Below, piece by piece: positions 11,806 through 22,737 of a DNA stretch of 64,000 bases (positions within the stretch are counted from its first letter, which is position 1; the number at the start of each line of letters is the position of its first letter). Location of the stretch: assembly GCA_036417435.1 (NCBI GenBank), contig CM070903.1, positions 55,218,001-55,282,000 on the forward strand, given 5' to 3'. The position numbers were made by a program, and so were the translations under genes. Below the pieces are notes generated by a model, which was given only the letters and a program-made list of their open reading frames with translations, was not told where the DNA came from and did no database searches. Origin of the DNA: Inia geoffrensis. Lineage: Eukaryota > Chordata > Mammalia > Artiodactyla > Iniidae.

Positions 11806-12220
11806 TTTATTAAAATACACATTTTATATCATATAAAATATAACAGGTATTACCTGTTAAATAGAGTAGGGTTGGCTAGTTCTGCCCCCTAGAGGAAGAA
11901 ATTATATCCTTTCCAAAGATCTGTTTGCTAGAGGCAATGACTTGCAATTACAATATTAATATTGTGATAGATATTGATTAAAATATGTAGCTATCACTTG
12001 AAAAGAGGCAGATAAAAATAAACCCAAATGTAAGATTTTTTTTAAACTTAGGACTGTGAGTACAGTTAGATGCATTCCCTAGTGTACATAGGATTAGGTC
12101 ATCTATTGATATTTTAATGTTTTGGGGATCATAAACTTACTCATTATAAATCAGCCCAAGAGAATCAATAGTTATATGTAAGCTGCTGGTAGTTGAGATA
12201 TTTAAAGAGCTTAATTTTCT

Positions 12221-12435
12221 CGGCATTTAGGATTAGCAGATATAAACTAGTATATATAAAATAGATAAACAACAAGGTCCTCCTGTATAGCACAGGGAAC
12301 AATATTCAATATCCTGTAATAAAACATAATGGAAAAGAATATGTATGTATATGTATAACTGAATCACTTTGCTGTACACCAGAAACTAACACAACATTGT
12401 AAAGCAACTATACTTCAATTAAAAAAATAAAATAG
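12221..12435 (+). mobile_element. 5'-truncated L1 3' end
   Basis: Only the last 215 bp of an L1 inserted. Landmarks are 'ctgtatagcacagggaac', 'tgaatcactttgctgtacac' and 'gaaactaacacaacattgta', then an A-rich tail. A perfect 14-bp TSD, gagcttaattttct, lies at 12207-12220 and 12436-12449. This 3' UTR type is common in cetartiodactyl genomes. Three other copies of related sequence occur at 15078, 48165 and 48211. Confidence 0.92.
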
Positions 12436-12499
12436 GAGCTTAATTTTCTTGATCTCAGGGAGAAAGCCTACATACAGCACGTCCTTTAAATCCATACAA

Positions 12500-12692
12500 A
12501 TCTGGGATTTCCTCTAGTTCTGCTAACTGCCTGTGTGACCTTGAGGAAATGCATTAACCTGTAAGTTTCTTCAATTATAAATGGGGTGATTATCCCCATA
12601 TCGTTGAATTGGCTTGAAAATTAAATGTGAAAATGTAAACAAAGCATACAGCAAGGGATCTGGTACTCAAAAAATACTAGTTCTCTTCCTCA
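12500..12692 (-). mobile_element. MIR SINE, reversed
   Basis: Reads 'ctgcctgtgtgaccttgagg', 'tcttcaattataaatggggt' and 'aagcatacagcaagggatct' in the order of a reversed MIR. Confidence 0.7.
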
Positions 12693-12744
12693 AGAGACTT
12701 GCAATCGTCGGTGTATTGGGCTTCACGTGTCAAAAAACCCCGAA

Positions 12745-12860
12745 AACCTCTTTATCTCCACTTATATCTGACCTTAAAGGGAGCACTATTTAGTAACCTC
12801 TCCTATACCTTGTACACAATTAGGAACTTGGTAGGTCCCCAATAAATGTTAGGAGGATTA
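12745..12860 (+). mobile_element. L2 3' end fragment, probable
   Basis: Ends with 'aattaggaacttggtaggtc' and 'ccaataaatgttaggagg', similar to an L2 3' terminus. Confidence 0.4.
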
Positions 12861-12989
12861 CATTGAAATCAAATTACCACTCTTCCTGGGTCTCAAGAGT
12901 TTAATTAGAAGCCCACCATAGCCTGAATCTCAAGGGCCAGTATCTGGCCGATATATAAAAGGACGTTGTCCTTAAAGCACCCCTCCCCC

Positions 12990-13240
12990 ATCTCCAGGCC
13001 CTGCTTTTTGTCATGGTTCATTCCAGCTGAACTAAAATTTCCCCAAACATGACTGGAGCGATGGGCCGAATCTAACAAGATTAAGTTTAATAGGGATAAA
13101 TGTAAAGACTTATACTTCAGTCCAAAAAGAATCCTGTACAAGTACTAGATGGGGAATATGGGGATTAGCAGCAACATGTGTGAAAAAGACTTAGGGGTTT
13201 TACTTGATATTAAGCTCAATTAGTCAACAGTTTGCTTTTG
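12990..13240 (+). mobile_element. CR1/L3 LINE fossil, reverse-transcriptase C-terminal region
   Basis: Conceptual translation of the plus strand gives 'WAESNKIKFNRDKCKDLYF' and, after a stop and frame change, 'EKDLGVLLDIKLN'. These match the order of the conserved CR1-clade reverse transcriptase tail, in which a WA-x-x-N-x-M-K-F-N motif is followed by EKDLGVLVD. The frame is broken by stops. L3 is an ancient mammalian member of this clade and has been inactive for a very long time. Confidence 0.7.
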
Positions 13241-13311
13241 CTAACAAGAAAGTCAGTGTGAACTGAGCCTGCATTAACTCCTGCCCAAGCCTGGTGATTA
13301 CCCTACTGCTC

Positions 13312-13477
13312 TAGTTCTTTAGCTTTATTAGAATCACTGGGAAGTCTTGTTAAAACACCCACCCCCAAAGTTTCTGATTCAGTCAGTCTAGGGTGGGGCT
13401 TGAGAATTTACACTTCTAACAAGTTTCCAGGTTGGTGCTAAAGTTGCTCTCCCTACATCATACTTTGGGAACCACTG
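13312..13477 (+). mobile_element. hAT-Charlie non-autonomous element (MER3/MER5-like)
   Basis: Contains 'tgattcagtcagtctagggt', 'tctaacaagtttccaggt' and ends 'tttgggaaccactg'. This is the usual order for these MER elements. Confidence 0.7.
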
Positions 13478-13617
13478 CCTTTCCTCTATTCTACCTGGTC
13501 AGGTAACACCGAGATTACTAGTAACTAGGATAGTGAAGAGACTGAAAACATAAGAGGGATGAGGAAAGAATGGGAATGAATAGTTGTTTGGTAATGTAGT
13601 AATTTTAATGAAATTAC

Positions 13618-13945
13618 TAATAATAGCTAACATCTGTTGAGGGTTTATGGCCGGCTAGAAGTTCCACCAAACATGTCATATAGAATTAATAATAGTAATG
13701 ATAACAATAGAAATAATAATAACCACCACCCAAATAGCACTTAATGTATGTCAAGTTTTGTTCTATGTGCTTCACATATATAACCCTTACGACAATCCTA
13801 CACATTACTATGCCTGTTTCTCAGACGAGGTAACTACAACCCTGAAAAGAAACCCATGCAGGTCACGTTCACCCAGCTCACTAGAGACATGGCTGGGATT
13901 TGGATCTAGATGTGCTGACAGCAAAACTGCTGTAGTACTATGAGG
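13618..13945 (+). mobile_element. MIR SINE copy or copies
   Basis: A clear MIR lies at about 13725-13945 ('gttctatgtgcttcacatat', 'ctgtttctcagacgaggtaa', 'gctgggatttggatctag'). A partial start ('taatagctaacatctgttga') at 13618 suggests a second, truncated or duplicated copy upstream. Not a gene although a frame of 81 codons is open. Confidence 0.7.
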
Positions 13946-14014
13946 CCTCTGCAGAAGCATGACTGAAGCACAGTTTAGCCTAAAGAAGAGATTAAAGAAA
14001 GGAAGATAAAACAT

Positions 14015-14434
14015 TTAATGGTAAATAGAATATGGTATATCTGTACAATAGAATACTTCTCAGCAAAAAAAATGAACTGAACTATTGAAAACAACAGGCA
14101 ACAACATGAATAACTTCAAGATAATTATGGTGACTAAAACAAGTCAAAGAAATAATAATTTTAAAAAATTAGAAAATGCTAACTAATCTATAGTAACAGC
14201 AGATCAGTGGTTGCCTAGGGATGCTGGAAAGGGGACCTTGAGAAGACTTAGGAGGGAAGGATTACAAATGGGCACAAGGGAACTTTTGGAGGTGACTGAC
14301 ATATTCACTCTTGATAGTGGTGGTGCTTTCAAGGGTATCTAAATATGTTAACATTTATCAAGCTGTACACTTTAAATATGCTCAGTTTCTTGTATGTTGA
14401 TTATAGTGCAATAAAGCTCTTAAAAACCCTTTTG
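14015..14434 (+). mobile_element. L1 (old, L1M-type) 3' end
   Basis: Landmarks 'atggtatatctgtacaatag', 'gatcagtggttgcctaggga', 'tatcaagctgtacactttaa' and 'gtgcaataaagctcttaaaa' follow an old L1 3' UTR. The next SINE starts directly at its A-rich end, as is common for L1-endonuclease targets. Confidence 0.75.
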
Positions 14435-14435
14435 T

Positions 14436-14595
14436 GGGAATTCCCTGGCAGTCCAGTGGTTAGGACTCTGTGCTTCCACTGCAGGGGACACTGGTACAAT
14501 CCCTTGTCAGGGAACTAAGATTCCACATGCCTCGTGGCAAGGCCACAAAAAACCCCAAAAAACAAAAAAAACAAAAAACAACTAAACAAAAAAAA
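14436..14595 (+). mobile_element. CHR-class SINE, short form
   Basis: Starts gggaattccctggcagtcc and ends in a long A-rich tail with CAAAA interruptions (14546-14595). TSD is not clear by eye. It sits at the A-rich end of an older L1. Confidence 0.85.
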
Positions 14596-14871
14596 CACCA
14601 CATTTGTGTTTAAATATATTAAGTAAAATCCACAAATCCTGTGAAGTAGCCAGTATCATTAGCCTACTAGTAACTGATTGAAAATTGTGTTTATTATAGA
14701 TTCAGACCTATAGAACAGGTAATTTTGATAAACCAGCCCTTTCAGCATGTCTAATCTATACTCAATATGTCTTACCAATTTCCAAGTAGAAATATCAATT
14801 AAACAATAGCTTAGGTTCTATGAAAATCTAACTCAACAGAAAATTCTAGTTCATTAAAAAACAATGAGGTA

Positions 14872-15063
14872 GGGACTTCCCTGGTGGTCCAGCGGTTAAG
14901 ACTCAGTGCTCCCAGTGCAGGGGGCCTGGGCTCAATCCCTGGTCAGGGAACTGGATCCCGCATGCTGCAACTAAAGATCCTGCGTGCTGCAACTAAGACC
15001 CGGTGCAGACAAATAAATAAAGAAACAAACAAATACATAAATAAATATTTATAAAATAATAAT
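14872..15063 (+). mobile_element. CHR-class SINE, with expanded AAATA tail
   Basis: Starts gggacttccctggtggtcca and ends in a tail of AAATA-like units. A perfect 16-bp TSD, aaaaaacaatgaggta, lies at 14856-14871 and 15064-15079. The TSD spans the junction of the neighbouring L1, which dates the SINE as the younger insertion. Confidence 0.92.
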
Positions 15064-15077
15064 AAAAAACAATGAGG

Positions 15078-15430
15078 TATATGTAGAATCTAAAAAAAAA
15101 AATGATACAAATGAACTTATTTATAAAACAGAAATAGACCCACAGACATAGAAAAAAAACTTATGGTTACCAAAAATGAAAGGTAGGGGGGATAAATTAG
15201 GAGCTTGGTATTAAAATATATGCCCTACCATTTATTAAAAAATAACCAACAAGGACCTACTGTATAGCACAGGGAACTATATTTAATATATTGTAATAAC
15301 CTAAAATGGAAAAGAATCTGAAAAAGAATATATATACACATATATATAAAACTGAATCACTTTGCTGTACACCTGAAACTAACACAGCATTGTAAATCAA
15401 CTGTATTTCAATACAAATTTTAAAATAAGC
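15078..15430 (+). mobile_element. 5'-truncated L1 3' end
   Basis: Typical cetartiodactyl-style L1 3' UTR ('gtagaatctaaaaaaaa', 'cagaaatagacccacagac', 'ctactgtatagcacaggga', 'acctgaaactaacacagc'). TSD aaaaacaatgagg (15065-15077) versus aaaaacaatgggg (15431-15443), one mismatch. The left TSD copy was later used again by a SINE. Confidence 0.92.
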
Positions 15431-15443
15431 AAAAACAATGGGG

Positions 15444-16845
15444 CCTTAAGAGGTCATGAATTCTAAAAACTAAAATAATATTTAAATAGAATTACAATAG
15501 TTATAATAATATTAGTTGAAGTAATACCATTTTCTTATTAAATTCCCCATTTAAAAAAAATTTTAAATTCTCATTTTCCTTTTAAAATAAGTAAGAGGAT
15601 AGATAGGATTATTCCCATTTAATAGATAATAAAATTTAAGCTTACCCCAAAATGCCATTTTCATAACTTCTTCCTTAAGTGCTTTTGATAACAAGGATCA
15701 CAATATGTTTGGAAGTTTGCTTTGCTCAGAGTCAAAAATTGGTTTAAAATTCAGTTGAATGCTCTGGTTTGTCATAGGAGTTCACCAATAAGCATAATAG
15801 CCAATGCTTCTTAAAGACATTAATTAGAACAATTACAGTAAAGTTAGTTCATACAGCACATGTGTTTTTAGGACTTGGAAGAAATATGATGTCAGTGAGC
15901 AAAGAATTCTAATCAAATTTGGAGACACTCCTGTAGAACTATTATTGGAATTTTTCAGGATTACTAATACATGTTGTTCTCAAATTATTCGTGGCTTAGT
16001 AGATACAAGAAAGCCACTGGTTTAGGAATGCAAAACTGAATATACTAGAGTTGGGTCACGCACACATTACATCTTTATTCTAATTTCAAAAGAAAACATA
16101 AGTTCTATTCTATTACTCTGTTCCCAGGGAGAACAAAGGAATACAAGTCAAGGATAAACTCAAGGATACAAGTGGCCTCCAAGATAAGGAGAGGAGTGGA
16201 GTTTGGGGCAGGAGGAGTGAAGAATAATATCAAGTTCCCCAACTCACTGCCTAGAGAATGAGATAGGAAAGGGAGGGAAGGCCTAGAGGAGACTGCTCAG
16301 ACCTGCCTGGTGGGTGGTCCTGAAATAAAGGGGTGCAAGGACTCAGTTACAGCAAGGAAAATCTGGGAGGGATTTTTTGGAAAGGCCTTAGTGAACTAAT
16401 AACAATGGGTGCATTTGCCATTTCTCCCTTATTCCCAAACACTGTGGAGGTAGATGGTTGCATGAAATCTCAGGATTCCAAGATTGAGGTCTTGGCTTTT
16501 AACAGCTGACAATCCAATGAGAAGGAATGAGAGAATATCATTCCAGGATTAATTATTAAAGTTCTATTAAGAGCCAGCCCTACCCAACAAATCTCTGATG
16601 TTTCCCACTGTGCTGTGCATAGGTATTCTAGTATATTAAGAAATTACAGAACGATGTTTACCTAGCCCTTATCTAGGCTCAATCATGCTTTAGATTTCTA
16701 AGTGTGCCCAGGGACACTTCATTTGGTCAAGAACCTTTAAGAACGAGGCCTTGTAGAATCTCAGTAAATGGAGGGAGACCAGGAACAGTTTCATGGGCAT
16801 GGCACCTGTGCAGTCACACAGGCCCTCCTACCGCCAACTTGGTTT
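15444..16845. other. Intergenic DNA, no clear element
   Basis: About 1.4 kb AT-rich to moderate GC. No repeat termini, no tRNA, no supported exon. Confidence 0.45.
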
Positions 16846-16860
16846 AAAGTTCTGCAGTCG

Positions 16861-17069
16861 GGCTTCCCTGGTGGCGCAGTGGTTGAGAGTCCGCCTGCCG
16901 ATGCGGGGGACGCGGGTTCGTGCCCCGGTCCGGGAAGATCCCACATGCCGCGGAGCGGCTGGGCCCGTGAGCCATGGCCGCTGAGCCTGCGCGTCCGGAG
17001 CCTGTGCTCCGCAACGGGAGGGGCCACAGCAGTGAAAGGCCCGCGTACCGCAAAAAAAAAAAAAAAAAA
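16861..17069 (+). mobile_element. CHR-class SINE, full-length, young
   Basis: Starts gggcttccctggtggcgca with perfect A box TGGCGCAGTGG and B-box-like GGTTCGTGCC, and ends GCGTACCGC plus A tail. TSD aaagttctgcagtcg (16846-16860) versus aaagttctgtagtcg (17070-17084), 14/15. Close to the consensus implied by other copies here. Confidence 0.95.
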
Positions 17070-17329
17070 AAAGTTCTGTAGTCGCTGTCTTGAAATTTTT
17101 AATAAATTTTGAACAAAGTGTTCTGCATTTTCAGTTTGCATTAGGCTTCAGGTTTTGTAGGCCATCTCGAGTGTAACAATGTAGTATGTGGATTACAGTT
17201 GCCTCCCTGGTGGCACATCTCTTCCGCCTGGGCACCCTACTCCTGCTTGCGATATTTTTCAAAAGAGATGGTCATTCAAAGCAACTGCTACACCCTGACA
17301 AACTATGTGCTCTATTGTTCCGTAACAAG

Positions 17330-17655
17330 AATTTTTTTTAGTGCAAATTTATTTAATCCAAAATTTATTTTACATTAAAAAAAGAATGCCAGAATGGTAA
17401 TCTTATGAGTAGTTTCACGCAGAATTTTTTCCTTTATTTACATCTGCGTTGTATCTGCATTCCTTTTCACGGAGTAACTGCTTCTGAACCATAGCTACAT
17501 CCACAAGCCTTCGACCCACCATCCATAAGAACGATCTATTCAAAAGTGTTTGACTTTTATCTCCATATGTAAAATCATGCAGATTTGTAGATCGTCCAAG
17601 GAAGTGAAATGCGTACTTACTGATGCCTAATTTGCCCCTTCTTCGCTGCAAATGC
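17330..17655 (-). pseudogene. Possible processed retrocopy of an unidentified transcript
   Basis: Read on the minus strand, a 78-codon frame from 17651 to 17415 is followed by a 3'-UTR-like stretch with AATAAA hexamers (one about 30 nt, another about 14 nt before the end) and then eight A's at about 17333-17340. That order is what a retrocopied mRNA 3' end would leave. I do not recognise the protein, upstream frames have stops, and I found no TSD. It may be chance. If real, it is a 5'-truncated pseudogene rather than a gene. Confidence 0.25.
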
Positions 17656-17659
17656 CACT

Positions 17660-18255
17660 GGCAGAGAAATGTCTAACACTATTTCCTAAGGGATGATGCC
17701 CAAGTGAAATTATGACCTACTCAGATTTGCTGATGATTAAAATAAAGCTGAAATGCCAAACACAGAGTCACTTTATAAGAAAGATACAACTGGGTCCAGG
17801 CCATACAGCACTGAATATCCCCCTATAATTTTGTGTTATTTTACTTTCTTTAACTAAGCCAACTTTTAAAGGGCTATGTCTATGGCAGCCTAGGGAACAC
17901 ACTCTGTTGTGTCTGTTAGGGTGAATTAGATTTTCTGGCTGCAGGAAAAGTTACAAGATCTGTATACTGCCTTTTTGGAGTGAAGAGAGAGAGCTAAATG
18001 TGAATAAATGCTGCATTAGAGGTGAGGGCAAAAAGAGAAACTGATGGGTGAAGCCCACAGAATTAGGATATTCAGACTATTCATTTATATCACACATTCT
18101 ATCTGCAAGATTCTGATTTCAGTAATTGTTCAAGTAATTTCATATACAGTAAAACCCCATTAATTTGGATGCTTTCAACTTAAAATTTGTTTAAGTAGTA
18201 TGATAGAACTCTGCTGGTTCCCCTTTTTATATAGTAGGCATAAAAATAACTAGTA
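17660..18255. other. Intergenic DNA
   Basis: Nothing recognised with confidence between the possible retrocopy and the ERV LTR. Confidence 0.4.
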
Positions 18256-18259
18256 TAAA

Positions 18260-18954
18260 TGAAGCTGCACAACTCAGATGGGACTTGAACCCACGAGCTG
18301 GGACTTGAACCCAGCCAGAACCCAGGTGGGGACTTGAACCCACTGCCTTTTAATTGACATCACAAACCTGGTCTCAGGACTTAATGAAGCTCAGGTTCTT
18401 GATGTCACATCGCAGAAAGAATTCAGTGAGAGACAAAGTGATAGGTAAGAAGTGGACTTATTTAGAGAGATACACATTCCATAGACAGAATGTCTCAAAG
18501 GGCAAGAGCAGCCCCAGGGCATGGGATTGTCTAGGTAAGTGAGAGCAGCCATGGGAGAAACACACTCCACAGACAGAGTGTGGACCATCTCAGAAGGTGA
18601 GAGGCCCGGAAATATGGGGTGGTTAGTTTTCACGGGCTGAGTAATTTCCTAGGCTGATCAGTGGGAGGATAATTCCAACTATTTCGGGGTAGGGGTGGAT
18701 ATTTCCAGGGATTTGGCCACGGCCCACTTTTTGGTCTTTTATGGCTGGCCTCAGAACTGTCATGGTGCCTGTGGGTGTGTCATTTAGCATATACTAATGT
18801 ATTACAATGACTGTATAATGTGGCTCAAGGTCTATTGGAAGTCGAATCTTCTGCCATCTTGTATCTAGTTGGTTCTAACCCAGTTTATGTCATATTCTCA
18901 AGGGTTATATCATTCTTTTACAGGTCGTGCCCTGCCCCCTTCCCTCCTGTTTCA
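18260..18954 (-). mobile_element. Solo LTR of a class I endogenous retrovirus (MER41-like start)
   Basis: On the minus strand the LTR begins TGAAACAGGAGGGAAGG and ends in CA, 695 bp long, flanked by a 4-bp TSD, taaa (18256-18259 and 18955-18958). The TG...CA ends and the 4-bp TSD fit a gammaretrovirus-like class I ERV. A TATA-like ATAAAA lies at 18737-18742 (minus). Three direct copies of a 14-mer sit near the 3' end. No internal gag, pol or env sequence remains, so the provirus was lost by LTR recombination. Not capable of anything beyond possible promoter activity. Confidence 0.85.
18280..18341 (-). repeat. Three copies of a T-arm/B-box-like 14-mer in the LTR
   Basis: On the plus strand gggacttgaaccca occurs at 18280-18293, 18300-18313 and 18328-18341. 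On the minus strand each reads TGGGTTCAAGTCCC, close to the tRNA T arm and Pol III B box (GGTTCRANTCC). Spacing is 20 and 28 bp. No A box or tRNA fold accompanies them. Confidence 0.85.
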
Positions 18955-18959
18955 TAAAG

Positions 18960-19320
18960 ATGATTATTAAAAAGTAAACTATGTTAAACAATAAACCATT
19001 TTAAAGCACGCTTAGGTGCTTTATAGCCTTATTTTAAAATATTTTTGGAGTTGAGTACATACTGAAGACGTCAAGAGGCTACAGCTGGTACTGTAAAGAA
19101 GCATAAATCAAAGACCTGTCTCAGCATAACTCTAGCCTGAGCTTAGAGGCCAGAGGGTGAAACAGGACAGATAAAAGGAAATATAATTCTCAATACCAGG
19201 TAAATTGAACAGTATGGAATGAGGGCTACAAATAATTTGTTCTGTGTGTTAGAGCAAATCTCCAAAAGCATGAAGTGGTCATTGCTCTGGTAGAAAGTTA
19301 CTGTTAAGTACTTGAATTTT
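18960..19320. other. Intergenic DNA
   Basis: AT-rich, nothing recognised. Confidence 0.4.
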
Positions 19321-20230
19321 TAATTTTTTCTTTCTTTTAAGTTCTGTAATGCAGATTTAATGCTTTCACTCATCCTTTAGTTGTTTAGTGCCTACTTCAT
19401 GGAAGAGATGGTGCCAGGTGTTAAAAGGAACACAGGAAGGAAATGCTGTTCCTGACCTCAAGGATTGGGATAGATTTCCGAATGAATATTTCCCAAGGTA
19501 AGTGAAGTTATAATAGGAGCAGCCTAAGCAGCCTGCTAGGAGATCATAGACAGAGTATTACATTGGGTTCCACCAAAAGCCAGCCCTGAGACTAGAACGT
19601 ACATGCAAATGGTTTATCTGGGAGGTCACAGAAAGTACCAGCAGAGCAGCAGGGATGTCAGGCAAGGAAACAAGGTAGCCAGTAATAAAATGTGCATTAC
19701 AGAGCAGATTCCTGCTGTGAGCAACTGGGATTCAATCCTAATGGGGAACTCTGGTAAATGATACAGAAGATGCTTCAGTTATCCTGACTGAGGGGCAAAG
19801 ATACCTGGGTTTTTATCCTCCAGCTTGCTTCAATTCATTGGTTGAGAACTACTCTTGGGAAATGAAAACTCCTGGCTCTTGCAGCCTGCCCCGGTTTCAG
19901 GTGCAGAAAGAAGGTCCTCAGGCAGCTGCTCACAGCTGGAAGCCCATTTGGTTGGAGTGTATGGGAGTGATGTTCCTGGGGGGAAAGGGCAGGGTACTCA
20001 TAGTAGCTGCTCCACAAGGGGAAAATATGATTCCAGATATGGTTATGGAAGAAGGCTGTTGGAAGTAATGGTATTTTAGTAAGGCTGCGCAAGAGGAAAG
20101 TGGTGATGGAGGAAAAACCACAGCAGAGGCACGTAGTAGTCACTAAAGACAAGCAGCCCTGAGTAAACAGAGTTTAGGACTCACAAGGAAGTAGGGATGG
20201 AGGGAAATATGGCTAAAAGGAAAATAGTAA
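19321..20230. other. Probably ancient repeat, not classified
   Basis: The start (ttgtttagtgcctacttcat, then 'gatggtgccaggtgttaaaa') resembles the start of the unnamed long eutherian repeat. The region 19560-20190 reads like an old LTR, with overlapping open frames on both strands that have no family motif. Not assigned. Confidence 0.3.
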
Positions 20231-20252
20231 TCGGAATGAGAAGGCCTCTTTA

Positions 20253-20753
20253 TTTTATTTATTTTTTTGGCCACGCCATGCAGCTTGTGGGATCTTTTTT
20301 GTTCTTTTTTAATTTTATTTTACTTTATTTTATTTTTGGCTGCATTGGGTCTTCATTGCTGCATGTGGGCTTTTCTCTGGTTGTGGCAAGCAGGGGCTAC
20401 TCTTCGTTGTGGAGTGCAGGCTTCTCATTGTGGTGGCTTCTCTTGTTGGGAGCACAGGCTCTAGGCACGTGGGCTTCAGTAGTTGTGACACACGGTCTCA
20501 GTAGTTGTGGCTCATGGGCTCTAGAGCACAGGTTCAGTAGTTGTGGCGCACGGGCTTAGTTGCTCGGCGGCACATGGGATTTTCCCAGACCAGGGCTCCA
20601 ACCCGTGTCTCCTGCATTGGCAGGAGGATTCTTAACCACTGCACCACCAGGGAAGCCCCAGCTTTTGGGATCTTAGTTCCCTGACCAGGGGTCAAACCCT
20701 GACCCAGGCAGTGAAAGCGCTGAGTCCTAACCACTGGACCACCAGGGAATTCC
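20253..20753 (-). mobile_element. CHR-class SINE, short form, interrupted (outer element of a nest)
   Basis: The two halves (20253-20296 and 20659-20753) join into one reversed short SINE ending ccaccagggaattcc. A perfect 16-bp TSD, tgagaaggcctcttta, lies at 20237-20252 and 20754-20769. A second SINE is inserted near its 3' end. Confidence 0.92.
20297..20658 (-). mobile_element. CHR-class SINE, long form, inserted in another SINE
   Basis: Reversed long-form SINE, ending ccaccagggaagcccc. TSD cagcttgtgggatctt (20281-20296) versus cagcttttgggatctt (20659-20674), 15/16, both lying within the outer SINE. Confidence 0.92.
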
Positions 20754-20779
20754 TGAGAAGGCCTCTTTAAATGTCCCAT

Positions 20780-21500
20780 CTAGCAACTTTAAACTCTCTC
20801 CTATAGGTCTTGAGGACACTGAATATGTTTGATTACTGGAGTGACATGATTAAAATTTTTATTTTAGCAAGACTACTCTGAAAACTTCGTCATAATGTTC
20901 AGGATGGTGTTGAGGAGGTGGACAGGAGGCCATCACTATAGCCAGGGTGAGGCATAAGCAGTGGTGGTACCAGGAGATTGACAGTAAGAACAGAGAAGGA
21001 GTATAGGCAGAAGGCACTTTGAGAGAAGCTCCCAGGGCTGGGTACCAGAAAGAAAGATGGAGGAGCAGATGAGCCTCCCACAGAATGAAGCCTGGTAACT
21101 CATGGGGCTGATTTTTTTTTTTTTTTTTGCGGTATGCGGGCCTCTCACTGTTGTGGCCTCTCCCGTTGCGGAGCACAGGCTCTGGACGCGCAGGCTCAGC
21201 GGCCATGGCTCACAGGCCCAGCCACTCCGTGGCATGTGGGATCTTCCCGGGCCGGGGCACGAACCCGTGTCCCCTGCATCGGCAGGCGGACTCTCAACCA
21301 CTGCGCCACCAGGGAAGCCCGGGACTGATGTTTTTAACTGAGGTAACAAATCATAGCAGGAAGAGGAGGTTTTGTGGTTGGAATTTGGATCTGTTAAATT
21401 CAAGGTAGGCTGTTAATCTAGAGAGGTCCAGCAAGCAGTTAGAAGGATGTGGGTCCAGAGCCTCAAGAGAGAGTTGGAGCCAGAGGTATACATTTAAGAT
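20780..21500 (+). repeat. Ancient mammalian interspersed repeat, interrupted by a SINE
   Basis: 'gagtgacatgattaaaat', 'gaggccatcactatagcc' and, beyond the SINE, 'agcaagcagttagaaggatg' follow the unnamed eutherian repeat also seen at 516-905. The SINE at about 21113-21320 splits it. Confidence 0.45.
21113..21320 (-). mobile_element. CHR-class SINE, full-length
   Basis: Reversed copy starting in a T run then gcggtatgcgggcctc, ending ccaccagggaagccc. The flanks ggggctgattttt and gggactgatgtttt form an imperfect TSD. Confidence 0.93.
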
Positions 21501-22690
21501 TCGTCCAAAAGCAGTTACCAAGGAAGAGGATAAAGTGAGACAATTCCAGGTTGGTCTCTATCCAAATACTCAGAATTAGTGATATTTTCCTGCATATATA
21601 ATTTGGAACAATCATTTCAGGATACTCACTAATTAGAATATAGAATTTCCTTTTCTAATTTGTCTTTTAACTAAGAGAATAAAAGACTTATGAGCTATAA
21701 AATATAAAACATTTCCTTCTCTTACTGAATATGATTTATTCCTATGAATTAGAATACAGGAATTATAAGTGTAAAGTGAGGATAAACTACAAATGCATTA
21801 TTCAGATCTTTGGGTAATGGCTAAAAGTACCTGAACCACTATATCCTGACAGCAGTGATTGACTGATTCCAGAAATACTCCAACTGTGTTCCAGGAGGGG
21901 AGCTACTAATTTTAAAGTATAAAATAAAGCAGTCACTCAATTCACATTTATTAAGCTCCTCTAGTATTCTAAACGGGTCACTTGATTTCCTTTTCCAAAG
22001 CCTGTGTACCTGGTAATCTGCACCTCCAAAGGCTCTGAAAAATATTTCTTGAGCAGCTTTAGGCCACCTCTCTGCTTTTTTCCTTACTAAAGCTCATCCG
22101 ACAATTAGTGATGACGACATGGGTTGAAGTTTGTGAAGGTCCAATAAATAACATATCATTTTCCTCATTTGAGTTTTGAACCAAAAGACATCAGGTCAAT
22201 GAAGAACAACATATCACCTTTATTATTATCACGATCATCATCATCACAACCACCACCATCATAATCATTATCACTGTGAAGACTAGGTTAGGAGCTGTGG
22301 CCTATATGAGGAACAGCAATGGACAACCTAATGCTGAACCTCTGAATTAGACAGGTTTATCCACCAAGTCATATGCAAAAGTGGAGAACCACAGGCCTCT
22401 CTATGTGGAAACCTACCTTGTAAAACAAACTTCAGGCATGGAAAAGCCAACAAAAAATGATGCTCCCAGCATCAAAAGTAAAAGAGAAGAAAAGGGGAGA
22501 GTCATGCATACCCAGTTCCTTATCCCATATCACCAACAAGTGAAGTCATTTATTTTTCAGTCAGTTATTTACTTGGATGGCCCATATCCTGAAAACGTGA
22601 AGCCATCTGAAAAAGACTCTTCTCTTCTTTGTTCCTTATCTTGCTTCTTCACCACTCACAAACTCATAGTCTAAGGACTTAATAAGAGTT
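21501..22690. other. Intergenic DNA
   Basis: AT-rich, no named element. A 97-codon frame at 22381-22674 has no motif or splice context that I can support. Confidence 0.4.
22221..22277. repeat. Imperfect trinucleotide (ATC/ACC) repeat
   Basis: Run of TCATCATCAT, CACCACCAC and ATCATTATCAC-like units between 22221 and 22277. Confidence 0.7.
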
Positions 22691-22737
22691 GGAAAACAGA
22701 ATCTAGCGTTAGAAAAATCCTCTGAGATCACTTAGCC

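Noticed and set aside
18280..18341. Possible tRNA genes (T-arm-like repeats)
   Set aside because: No acceptor, D or anticodon arm can be folded around any of the three motifs, and they lie in an LTR.
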